Assembly: GCF_019175385.1 (NCBI RefSeq)
Contig: NC_083344.1
Span: 10,940,725 to 11,004,724, forward strand
DNA: 64,000 nucleotides
Direction: 5' to 3'
DNA from: Lycium barbarum
Lineage: Eukaryota; Streptophyta; Magnoliopsida; Solanales; Solanaceae
Part shown: positions 49,733 to 60,939 of the stretch, one piece after another
Position numbering within the stretch: position 1 is the stretch's first letter
Layout: each line of letters begins with the position of its first letter
Program-made: the position numbers and the translations under genes
The notes under the pieces: generated by a model
Databases searched by the model: none
What the model saw: the letters and a program-made list of their open reading frames with translations, nothing else
Told to the model about the DNA's origin: nothing

Positions 49733-50409
49733 GTCACTACTCTTTTGTTCCAATAGTAACAAATAATTAATCAGAACTCAGACAATAATTAAGAAGCAGA
49801 AGTAGACCCCGGTCAAGAATTAATATATAAACTTTTTTGTTTGTTTATCACTTTCTTTTCTTATTTTTTCCAAGGAGAGAGTAAAAGTTAGGTGAAAGTG
49901 AACGTAATATTTCTGGTCGCGCTTATATGTGTATGCTCGTGCATATGTCAATTTTAGTACTCATTAATGTGTCTTTTGGAGATGGGTTAGCCCGTGAATG
50001 AAAAAAAATGGTTAAATGGAAGGGAGGATTCTTAGATGAGAAGCGAATCTTGCACTTATGTGAAATATGGTAAAGTCGTAATTAAGTTGGTTACAATTAA
50101 TGTCGTAACCAAATTAATGTTGGTTACAATATGTTAAGATAATTTACAACTAAATTTTATTATGTCATAGTGTTGATTCCAATTTTTATTTTTTTTGTTA
50201 AATTAGTATAATTCTTCTCTTTATATGAAAAAGACTCGAGTTTTTTAGTTATAATTCTGTTTAAGTTGTTGACCTTTTTCATTTCAGAATTTCAGAGTAA
50301 TTATTAATTATTTCAATAGTAAAATAATTTATTAGTACCCAAGCAAGACGTTGTGCGCGCATGTATGTTAAAGATTTCTAGTGCTCATTAACTTCTATCT
50401 AGAATATTA

Positions 50410-50643
50410 CTCCCTCTGTCCCAATTTATGTGATACACTTTCCTGTTTACTCTGTCCCAAAAAGAATGATACATTTCTATATTTAGAAATATTTTAATTT
50501 TAAACTTCCCTTTTTACTGTTAATAAAATGATTTACAACTAATAACTATAACTTGTTTTAGACCACAAGTTTCAAAAAATTTCCTTTCTATCTTAAGTTT
50601 CATGCCTGGTCAAAATATATCACTTAAACTGGGGCGGCGGGAG
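50410..50643. mobile_element. Stowaway-like MITE
   Basis: It starts CTCCCTCTGTCCC and ends GGGGCGGCGGGAG, flanked by TA on both sides, 234 bp. It shares its terminal type with the one at 32848. Confidence 0.8.
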
Positions 50644-50719
50644 TAATGGTTGTCTGCCAGTGAAGGGAAATGATAAAAAGGGAAGATCATTGGATGAAAT
50701 GCAAATCTGAAACATACGT

Positions 50720-53700
50720 GACATATGGCACAAAGACAAGACTAACCTATAAAGCAAGTAAAATGATCAATGGCCACAAGCATGGATACAAGAAAATTTA
50801 CATTTAAGTAACGATCAAATGTATTTTACGATTTTATAACTAAAAGAGAGTTTACGTTAATAGGTAATGATGTCTAAGATCTCATTGAAAGTCTTCCAAC
50901 CAAATCAATGAATTTCAATCTAAGCTTTTCCAAGCCTTAGAGTGTGATATTAAGCACAATCAATTTAACCTCAAGTTAACTATACTATTCCTAGCTCAAG
51001 TCATTAGATGAGGTTTAAAGCGTCAAATTCTTGCTATTTACTCTTTTCCTAACCCTAACTTTCTTTTCCAAGCAAAACCAAGGTAAAAAAGCACACTTAA
51101 TGTTTGCAACCACTTAATGGCACTAAGGCTTGAAGAGTAAATGGAGAAACATTAACTCACTTCATTAGAAATGAAAATCGTTTAATACATAAGCAAAACA
51201 GGAGATTTAATCCTAACTTTAATCATGAATATTCTGATAAACAAGTTTCAAGCATTGGAATGAAATACTACACACTTAAGTATTCAATACAAAGCAAGAA
51301 ATTAAAGACATGAAGTAAAGTTTCAAGGAAGTGCTCAACCAAATCTTCAAATTTTCTATCCCCAAAGTGTGGTGTAGGAACTTTAGCCTCCAAAACTTGT
51401 GTTGAATGGCCAAAGATGAAAGTAATTTCATCCAAGTCTTCCTGTTGTAGTTTCCCAATTTTCTCAATCAAAAATGACAAAAATAACCTTCAAATTTTTA
51501 GATTTTTGAAATTGCAGTTCTGCACTTTTTGCCACTTTTCTTGTTTTCTTCACTTTGACCTCTTTTTGACTTGTTTTCACTTGATTTATTCATGATCACT
51601 TCTCAATCATATAAACGTATAAAATTGAAGTAAACAATAGTAAATGCACATTTTTCTCAATCAAACATAACAAAAATCTAAGCATAAAGAAGAGATAAGC
51701 TGATAAAAATACCAACTTATCAAACCCCCAAACTTAAATCTTTGCTTGTCCTCAAACAAATCAAAAACTTAAAATTTCATATAAAGGACTCAATTCAAAA
51801 GTGCCCCCACATCATACCAAGTCAAAAGAGTCCATTTTAAGCACAAACACGGCTTTGATTGGTACCAACATTTAATCCAAGACACATGAATTACCAACAA
51901 CTTCTCAAAAACTTCATTTTCATTTCAAGTGCTCAAACACCAAGTTTATCATAGTAGCAATCAAGTTATAACACTTAAAGTTTTCAAATTTGCCTCTTTG
52001 TCACAAAACAACTTTATTTTGTTCATTCCTCCATTAGAAAATGGAACAAATCAACTCAAATTCTCATGTGCCCTCACAATCAAGAGAATCTCAAACTCAC
52101 AAATGCAACTAAAAGTACAAAGGGGAAATCGAATGGAAAGAATTAACTCCCTCTCACATACAAAGATTTTCAAATGCACACAAGTAGTACCATAGGCTTG
52201 CCATTTATGTATTTTTCCACTAAAGTAGACACACTTGATTAAAAATCAATTAAGACTAAAAGGATAATAATGTAGGCTTTTAGTTAAGGTAGGGCACAAT
52301 TTGAGTAAGAGTGACCAAAACCTCCCTAAGCACTACAATTTGCAACAATCAAAACACACTTCTTTTCAAACTTTTTTGCCCTTTTCTTCATTTTTCATTA
52401 CACCAACTAGTCTCCCCTTTATTCACAACTCTTTATTATTCCTTCCTTTTTTTCAGTTCTTTTTCAAAATAACAAGGAAGTTGCCAATATATATATATAT
52501 ATATTCCTTTTCTATTCTACTACTTCAATTTTTTTATATTATTTTTTTCACCTTTTCACCTTTAAAGTAACTCCCACATCACAACTTTTTCCAGCCATCA
52601 CTCCCAAACTAAGGATTTTAGCCTATATTTGCACTTTCAAAACACTTAGGGAGGTAGGATGTCAAAAGATAAGTCAATAAAGAACAAAAGGTTAAAGCTT
52701 GTAACGGGATTGTAAAAAAAAAAAAAAAAGGTTAAAGGCTCAAAAGGGTTTACTAGGAAAATATGCAAGGGTAGGAAATTTAAGGCAAAAACGATCCAAA
52801 GAATGCCTAATATCATTTTTCAAACCAAGTGTAACCTAGAATTTCGCCTTGAAACACATTCCGGACAAGTTCTAGACTACAAATAATGCAAAAGAACTCA
52901 CCAAAATCTCACCACACATGGCACATGTAAACGCAAGTGAAATATGTATCCAAAATTAAATTGAAACAAATGAACTCAAAGAAAGCCACTTATTATTGTC
53001 TAAAGAGACTACCTAGTGAACTTAAGAGCTAAACATTGAGTCTAATAGTCACAACAAGAATCATTACTTCAATCTTCTTCTTTTTTTCAAAAACCAACAA
53101 TTCATAAGCCAAGGTTTAAGTATGTTGAACCAAGCAAGCCACAAATTGATCAAGAGGCAAAAATCACATTCAACGCACCTAGCAAAAACTAAAGAAGCTA
53201 GTAAAAAAAAATGATCACACTAACATAAATATATAATAGAAAAAAAAATTCGAAAATAAACTCAATCTACTAAATTATCATCCATCATGACATATCACGG
53301 CCATCAGACAATATCCATCAAAATAAAGTCTCACCCTCCAACTTAGAATGTTGCACTGTCCTCAATGTAACTATATAATTAAAGCAAAGTAAAAGGAACT
53401 CCCTAAAAAGAAATGCCCTTCAACTAGCGTGGCAACCTCATTTCCTGCAAAATCATTCTTCAAGATGAAATCTTTAAAATGTGGTGTCTTGTGCATGAGA
53501 TTCTCATTCAGTTGTTCATCATCAAACTAATATTCTCTGAGCATGTTTCATATTTCATTGTGCTCCTTCACACACAAGGCCTGTAAGAAAATAAACTCAT
53601 CCCAACGGTTGAAAAGATTTCTCAAGATAGGAATGTCATTCTCATGAACGAATTCCATCTCCTGAATCTATGAGCTTTCCATCTTCAAATGTTCTCACCC

Positions 53701-54840
53701 TAATCATGTAGAATGTACTGATAACAACCAAGCACCCAATGAATCATTCACCATCAAAGATCTCATCACAATTTACGAGGAAACAAACACAATTCCTTTC
53801 ATTAAAATATGATATCAAGGAGAAGCAAGCAATGAAGCTAGGCAAGATAAAATATTCATGGTTAAATTCAGTAAGTGAACTCATTTTCAAACACTTAGAG
53901 TGAAGGAACAACAGTTAAAAGTCACTCGACATTATTAAACATATGCCGGCATATTGTAGCGTGAAGCACTACATACAAGTGCTCAATTCTCACAAAGGAG
54001 ACAAAATTCAATGCTCTGAATATCACCTAAACCATCCCACACTTACTTCTAAACATCTCCTAATATCGCTCGGTTACTCAGACTTGACCAACTAATGAAA
54101 TTTTCTCTCAGGCAATTCATCGAACAGGTTGCAGGCAGAACTTTAACCAAACTTTTTGGGACATCTAGGCAATCATATTACCCTCCCAATTTAATGTGAA
54201 TTGTAGTTTAATCAGTTCACATTTTCTTTTGTTTGTTTAAAAACAGGCGAGTTAGCAGTTACATACGCAGGAAAATTGAAAACTGCTTGGAACACTATTT
54301 TTATGTGTGAGCTGTTGATGCATTATCAAGAGCTATCCGGTAGACAATATGTTGGTGATATTACAATGAAATTACAATTACAATTGAAGAATAAAAATGA
54401 AGAAATAAAAATATCTTCGGCTGAGGCGCGGATATCTCGTTCTCTTTAAGGAGATTCAAGCTCACTGCAGCAAATCTACCGGTCCAGCAGTAATCTTTCT
54501 GACTTGTTCCCTTCAGGATACAACAACCCGATCACGTCATATAGCTCAACAAACTTTGGACAAGGTGTTGAGTCCAAAGCTGCACAAAAAAGAAGAACAC
54601 CTTCCTTCAACTAATAAACTCTTTTTTTTACTTCCCTCACTTTTTAAGAACTCTCCAAAGTATATATTTTCCTCTACACCTCACAAGTTAAGGATGACTA
54701 ACTATTTATAGCTAGGAAAATCATCCTTGAATTAATTTGATATGAATAGGATAGTAAAGGAGGTAGATAAATGGAAGAATTATTATTTAGAGGTTACAAG
54801 AAGAATGTGCATGAATATTGAGTTAATGGAGAATAATGAC
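50720..54840. other. Large unclassified non-coding block
   Basis: No ORF resembles a protein. Words such as CCCCCAAACTTAAATCTTTG with GCTTGTCCTCAAAC (51725-51760), and minus-strand TGAGGACAGTGCAACATTC (about 53340-53360), occur in untranslated parts of plant LTR or DNA transposons, so I suspect transposon origin. A GAGGCGCGGATATCTCG stretch lies at about 54424-54440. No terminal repeats or duplications could be assigned. Confidence 0.5.
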
Positions 54841-55682
54841 TATACCAAATCAAACCAATAAAATTCGGGTTTTCAACCTCGGGTTTTCTCGGGTTATTCA
54901 GTTTTCTCAGGTTATTCGGGTTGTTTTCGGAATAGTCTTGATACAAAATATATTACTTTTACTTCAAATATTTCTTTAGTCCTAGTAAGATACAACTATG
55001 TAATTAAAGTGTTTCATAAGAAAATAACACAAAATGTGAGAAGAGTGATGACATTGTATTAAAATATTCAACAAAAGATAATAAAATCGGTTAAAATAAA
55101 TATTGCTAATTAATAAGCCATAAAGAAAATGACCACAATCTAAAAATACTAAGTCATCCTAAAATAAGTACGGCTAACAAGAAAAAAAAAACTTAAGTAA
55201 TGTATTTTCACTCTCTAAACCAATTATGCAAAACTAAAGGAGATATATCCTACATTATTGTCATTCCTAGTGGTAAATTGAATTTCTTTTGTTAGTATTA
55301 GTGTTGAGTTGATTTTGGTTTGGACTTTATATGAGTTAATAACATCCATAGGATATAAAACCTATTCACATTCAAAATTCTAATTTCAAGCTTGAATAAT
55401 ATGATAATAGATAAAAAAAAACTACATAAAAAATTTAAGAAATATTTATAAATTACATTACAAATAAATATTTTTATGTATAAAATATTTTAAAAATTGA
55501 ATACATGTAATGTCGGGTTGGTTTGGTTCGGTTTGACTTTTTTTAGCTAAAACCAAACCAAACCAATTATGGTCGGGTTTTTTTTTTCAACACCAAACCA
55601 AGTCAAACCAAACCACTAATCGGGTTTTTTTCTCGGTTTATCGGTTTGGTGCGGTTTGTCGGTTTACTTTGTACACCCCTAA
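54841..55682. mobile_element. Second copy of the hAT-type element at 48817, left end missing
   Basis: Close match to 48865-49732, including GGAATAGTCTTGATA, GTGAGAAGAGTGATGACATT and the CGGTTTGTCGGTTTAC right end with ACACCCCTAA. The first ~50 bases are absent, so no target duplication can be checked. Confidence 0.82.
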
Positions 55683-55985
55683 TTACAATGCTTTAACTTT
55701 ATCATGTGGCTTTTTCTAACACATCACTTGACTTAATAAGTTAATATCCGAGCTTACTAAGAGAAGACAAAAGAGGTTAAGAGATTTATTCCAACTCAAT
55801 ATCAAAATAGTATCCGTTTATAAACTGTTAGGAACATAATTTTTTTAATTAGAAAAATAATGTATAGGATTTTAAGATCCAATTTATTCTTATCCTTCAA
55901 AGATAAGATTTTCTAGATAAGCCCTGCAAAAAATTGAATGGTATTTTCATGAACAATTAACTTTTACAACTCTTAATACTTCCAA

Positions 55986-56105
55986 GGGTCTACGGAAATA
56001 ACCTCTCTACCTCCCAAGGTAGGGGTAAGGTTTAGGTACACTCCACATACCCTCTCCAGACCCCACTTTGTGGGATTTCATTGGGTACTTTGTTGTTCTT
56101 GTTAT
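55986..56105 (+). mobile_element. RTE-type LINE/SINE tail fragment
   Basis: GGTAGGGGTAAGG, CCAGACCCCAC and GTGGGATTTCATTGGGTA followed by TTGTTGTTCTTG match the tail type at 63512-63617. Confidence 0.75.
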
Positions 56106-56604
56106 CAAGTTGCATTGAGTGTGTTGACAAAAGGATAATTGTATATTAAAAGATTCATGTCTACTTCATGATTAAATATCTCATTTGTAGTACGCATGAT
56201 TTATCCTTCAACTGGGTTTATTGTTAGTGCATTATGTGTGCTCCTTCAATAATGATATGAATTTTCGTGAAATTTACCAATTCCTGACCTTATATCCTTT
56301 ATCTCCCCCGGCAATTCTCTTTGAAACGCAAGTCTTGATGCTAATTCTTGCTATGACATGTTATTTTGTCTAACAATATACAATATAATTTTAGCATTTG
56401 AGCGAATGATAGGTTTATGGCCAAATAATATCTCCTGCATTGAAAAGAAAATATGCATAAGAGCCATGATCCAAATACAATCTCCAAAACATTTTTGGAG
56501 GGCATGATTTAGTTATTAAAGTGGAAGCAACTACGGTCCATATACTAATATATTTGTATGAATTATGTTTGCCATCCTTTTTTAATTTTTCTTTATTTCA
56601 TTAT
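56106..56604. other. Unassigned intergenic stretch
   Basis: No gene or repeat edge recognised before the solo LTR. Confidence 0.5.
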
Positions 56605-59015
56605 TGTTACACCTCGAAAATTTTCCGTTGGTATGCAAGTGAACGAACTAGTGAGGAACGATATTTGATGACCCTAGTTGAGATTTTAAAGATGTTAGAG
56701 ATGAGGGAAGAGGATTTCCAAGAGAAGGCGAAAGCATTTGATAAGTATCGAGAAGGAATTACGAGCAACGAGTTAGCAAGGACTTAATGATGCCTTGGAG
56801 AAGAGTTATACTGTCCCTTAGATCGATAATGAAGTGTTGAACAAGTGTTAAGAAGGTTCCATAAGGATCGGAGATCAAACAAAGTGACGAGAATAAGTTC
56901 AGGGGACTGATGGGTTATACGACTCATTATACGGACCGTAGAATGTTATACGGACCGTATAATGGACCGTAAAACCATCACAGTGGAGGTTGGTTGCTGG
57001 TGGAATTTTACGGTCAGTTATACGGACCGTATAACGAACCGTCAAATGGTCACAGTGAAGGGGTGCAGGCAGACCCATTTCACGGTCTATTATACGGACT
57101 GTATAACCATTATACGGACCGTATAACCATTATACGGACCGTATAATGGACCGTATAATTAAACCCGACAGATCAGTGGAATGTTATTAAATAAAGGACC
57201 AAGTTCATGAAATTATTTCAACATTTCCTTCCTCTCTCTAAAACATCTCTCTACATTTATTATACAAGTTTTCAAGGATTATAAGCCATCAACAACATTA
57301 AATAAGTGAATCAAGAGTAAGAACCCATCAAAGATCATCTAAAGTCAAGAAACCCAAATGGAGTAAAACTAAGGTTTTGCTCAAGGAGGAGTATTATCAA
57401 CTAAGGCTAGTTTCTACCACTTCTAAGGTAAGATTCATGATATTTACATGATGTTTAAGGTATTGGAGAGTTAAAATACATGGATTGTAGAAAATATAGC
57501 AAAATGGGTCATGAATGATGAATAGTTACATTTTGAGGAATAATTTGAGTTGAATCATGAATGTTGTTGTGTCGTGATATGAATGTGTTATAAATGGTAT
57601 TAAGATCATAAACTAGACACTTTAGGCGAATGGACGAAGTTGGGTGTTATGACCTTGAATATGGGTAAATTAGAAGCAAATTGAGAAACCTAGACAATGT
57701 GGATAATGTGGATGACTAATGGCCATTGTTATGATATTAATAAAGGTAGAAACGCTAACATTGGAAGGGAACGTGCAAGTGTAGAATAGTCCGACGAGAA
57801 GGTATGTAAGACTAACCCTTCTTTCATAAGGCATGATTCTTGGCCAAATTCCTAATTCCTCTATATGAGTATGTTGTCTTCACATGGTTGATATTCCGAG
57901 CTTATAAGCTCACGATCCTTGATATGTGCTACGATTGTACTACGCTTCTCACATGACGAGTAGGCCTATAAGGTAGACGTAACGATAATGATAATGATAG
58001 TAATAATGATGCTAAAGGTGCCTACGGGCTATTATACTTATATGTGTGCCTATGAAGGGCTATAATGAAACCCCGAGCTTATAACGCCGGGTAGAATATA
58101 TGTATATGATTATGTATAAAGTATGTATACGATTACGAAACGCGCACACACCTCTGCAGATGGTACGGATAACCCTGAAGCCTTGGTTGGCCAAGTATGT
58201 ATGAAACACTGATCCTCTGAGGTCGGGTATGCTATGTAAATGTTATGTATATGAAATGACTAAGTATATAATATGAATATGAATATGAATCTGATAAGAC
58301 TATGTATACGAACACGAGCACAATTATGGTACGAGTACTATTATGGAATACAGACGATGATGTATGTATACGAGTACGTATGAGAAATGGAAACTCCCTA
58401 TGAAAGGCAAGTAAGTGCTATGACGATGATATTATTGTCCCCCCCCCCCCCCCTCCCCCCTCCTATGCTATTTCATATGTTGTTCATGATGCTTATTTAT
58501 TGATGTTGCTCATGCTTTACATACTCAGTACATTCTTCGTACTGACGTCCTTTTGTTTGTGGACGCTGCGTCATGCCCGCAGGTGCACAGGGAGACAGAC
58601 TTGATCCATAGCTGCCTATTCAGAGATTACATAGAGAGCTCCATTTCCTTCGGAGCCATATCTTTTGGGTACTCATTCTTTTGTGTATATGATTATGGGC
58701 ATAGCGGGGTCCTGTCCCGCTAATGTGATATGTTATACTCTTAGAGGCTCGTAGTCACGTGTATGTGGTTAGATATGTCCGGCCTTGTCGGCCTACGTCT
58801 TGTATGTCATTTTGTCGGCCTATGTACATTTGATGTGGCATAAATGCCAATTACGATATTATGGTAATGTCGTCCAATGGGACTAGTTGACGAATGAATG
58901 GAAATGTATGTCTAATTACGTGGCTCACCTAGATGTAAGCATAAGAGTAAGCTAAGAGGGTGCCGGGTGAGCTAGCACCGGGTGCTCGTCGCGGCCCCCT
59001 AGTCGGGTCGTGACA
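56605..59015 (+). mobile_element. Solo LTR (TGTTACACC family), copy 2, 2.41 kb
   Basis: It has TG...CA ends and perfect 5-bp duplications ATTAT at 56600-56604 and 59016-59020. It aligns along its length with 24319-26649. No primer site or coding follows. It differs from copy 1 by a denser palindrome array (56935-57165) and a long C run (58439-58460). It carries the hairpin module at 58517-58583. Confidence 0.92.
56935..57165. repeat. Array of TATACGG-N-CCGTATA near-palindromes
   Basis: At least four full copies of TATACGGACCGTATA and several half or mutated copies (for example TATACGGACTGTATA, GGACCGTAAAA) lie within 230 bases of the solo LTR. Two adjacent copies are separated by ACCAT, showing local tandem growth. 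Confidence 0.88.
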
Positions 59016-59130
59016 ATTATTAAGTTTCGCAGAAATGTTTTAAGGATAAAATGATCAAATAGTTTCTCAACGACATATATATAATCTAGTGATAAGTGAT
59101 TCTTAGTATTATTGAACATACGTAGTCTTA

Positions 59131-59492
59131 TAGCCCGTTTGGCCAAGCTTCTAAAAACAGCTTATTTTAAAAAATACTTTTTTTAAAAGTACTTTTCAAA
59201 AAAAATTATTTTTGGCTAAAAGCAGTTTATGTTTAGCTGATTAATTTAAAAAGTACTTTTGAGCATCAATTAGTGTTTGACCAGGCTCTTAAAAAGTGCT
59301 TCTATGTGTATTTTTCTCAAAAGTACTTTTCAAAAAAGTGCTTTTGGGCAAAAACTATTTTTTTTAGCTTCTGAAAAACTGCTTCTGCTACTCTCCAAAA
59401 GCACTTTTTTTCTCTCAAAAGCTTGGCCAAACACCTCACTTTTTTTAAAATAAGTACTTTTGCGGGAAAAATAAGCTTGGCCAAACAGGTTA
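59131..59492. mobile_element. MITE with TTA duplication (PIF/Harbinger-like), 362 bp
   Basis: Ends TAGCCCGTTTGGCCAAGCTT and, inverted, TAACCTGTTTGGCCAAGCTT are flanked by TTA at 59128-59130 and 59493-59495. The interior is rich in AAAGTACTTTT palindromes, giving strong foldback. The 3-bp duplication suggests PIF/Harbinger, but it is short evidence. Confidence 0.65.
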
Positions 59493-59495
59493 TTA

Positions 59496-60939
59496 ATCAT
59501 ATGCATCATTAATTTGGATAAACTATTTGTATAAATATTTGACCAATTACATAAAAAGATTCAAGAATTGTAACGATGGATGCTGATACACCAGGTCACC
59601 CATGAACTTTATCTGTCCTATAAAAAAATAGGTGACCAAAAAAATTGAAGAAAACAATATAGTCATAAAGATCACAGCGACTCACCGAATTGAAAATTAC
59701 TTCAAGAAACTCTTTGATTCTTTCAATGCAAGATTTCCTTTCAAGGCCTGTTATATAGAGAGAAAAGAGGAGAATTAAAAACATAAAAATTTGAAGACCA
59801 TCAATATGAACATTAAAACCAGACAAAAAAAAATTCTATAGCTTTGTCAGGAAGTGAAAATTTTGTTCCTTACCTCAGAATTAGCCGACAACGACACTAT
59901 GAAGCAGTTTTTTGCAGCCTTCAGCGATTGTTCCCCTCGATAAGTTTTCTCTAATATGCAGAGGACGAATACAAAAAACAAACCAAGGAAGAAAACTGCA
60001 GGCCTACAAACAACAGAAAGTAAACCAATTGATCCAAATTCTTACCTTGCGATCCATAAAAATAATCCATAAAAATCGTACATTGCTTGTTATATCCTTT
60101 AAATGATGTTCCTTTAAATATAGTACTTAATTACGGTTGTAACTATCCTAGCACGTTCCATTTAAATATGATTTCGTGATCTTCCCATGAAATTTAAAGT
60201 ATATTTTTTTCACATATATTTCTAAAATTTAAAATAAATCCTAATTTCTAATTATTAGGATCAACTCCTGAGATGTACTCAATTTAAATGGCCAACAATC
60301 ATTTTTTAATTATAAGGATACATGCCTTAAATTAAGCCTTAAATTCCCCAAAAGTAGGGTAAAAACCTTAAACAATTTAAAAGAAAACTGTAAAAAAATT
60401 AAGTAACTGTCAAAATTTAAGGGAAAAAACCGTCTTCTCTTTTTTCTTTTCTTTTTCCCCTTCAGATTTTCATTTTCCTAAGTAGAATTTAAAAGAAAAT
60501 GAATTGCAAATTTTTATTGTTTAACTTAAATTAAAATACATCAGTTTATTTAAAATTTATTTTTTAGTTTAAATAGTTCATATAAAAAGTATGATAACTT
60601 CACAAAAAAAAAGAGTCCTAAACGTACCTTGGATTATGGTGCATGATTTTAGGACTCAATATTTATCTTTTAACTTAAATTCAAATACATCAGTTTAATT
60701 AAAATTTATTTTTTAGTTTAAATAGTTAATGTAAAAAAGTTGATAACTTCTAAAAAAGAAAAAGAGTCCGAACAGTTTTAGGACTCCATCGTGATTCATG
60801 GAACAGTAGTTTCAACCGCAGAGATGTTTCCTTGACAAAATATTTTAATTTAATTAATTTTAATTAACAATAACTACTAACTAATTATTAACTAATTAAC
60901 CACTTTTTGTCCTAAAACTATCCTCTTTTTAATAATATG
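59496..60939. other. Unassigned AT-rich stretch with a tandem duplication
   Basis: No gene seen. Two units of about 149 bp (60515-60805) share TTAACTTAAAT, AAATTTATTTTTTAGTTTAA and AAGAGTCC words. Confidence 0.65.

Larger units (their letters stand above)
46926..50720 (+). repeat. Three-copy tandem duplication, each copy with its own MITE
   Basis: Unit starts at about 46926, 48731 and 50216 share TCTCTATGAAAGAGACTCGA-like words, then TTATTACAATTTT and TTGTTGACC. Further along, units 1 and 2 share CCAATAGTAA and GAGAAGCGAAT. After removing the inserted MITE (1225 and 916 bp), units 1 and 2 are each about 570-580 bp. Unit 3 is shorter (about 270 bp without its 234-bp MITE). Confidence 0.78.

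Noticed and set aside
56925..57165. CRISPR-like array
   Set aside because: This is plant nuclear DNA. The repeats are inverted 15-base words with short irregular spacing inside an LTR, and no cas genes are present.
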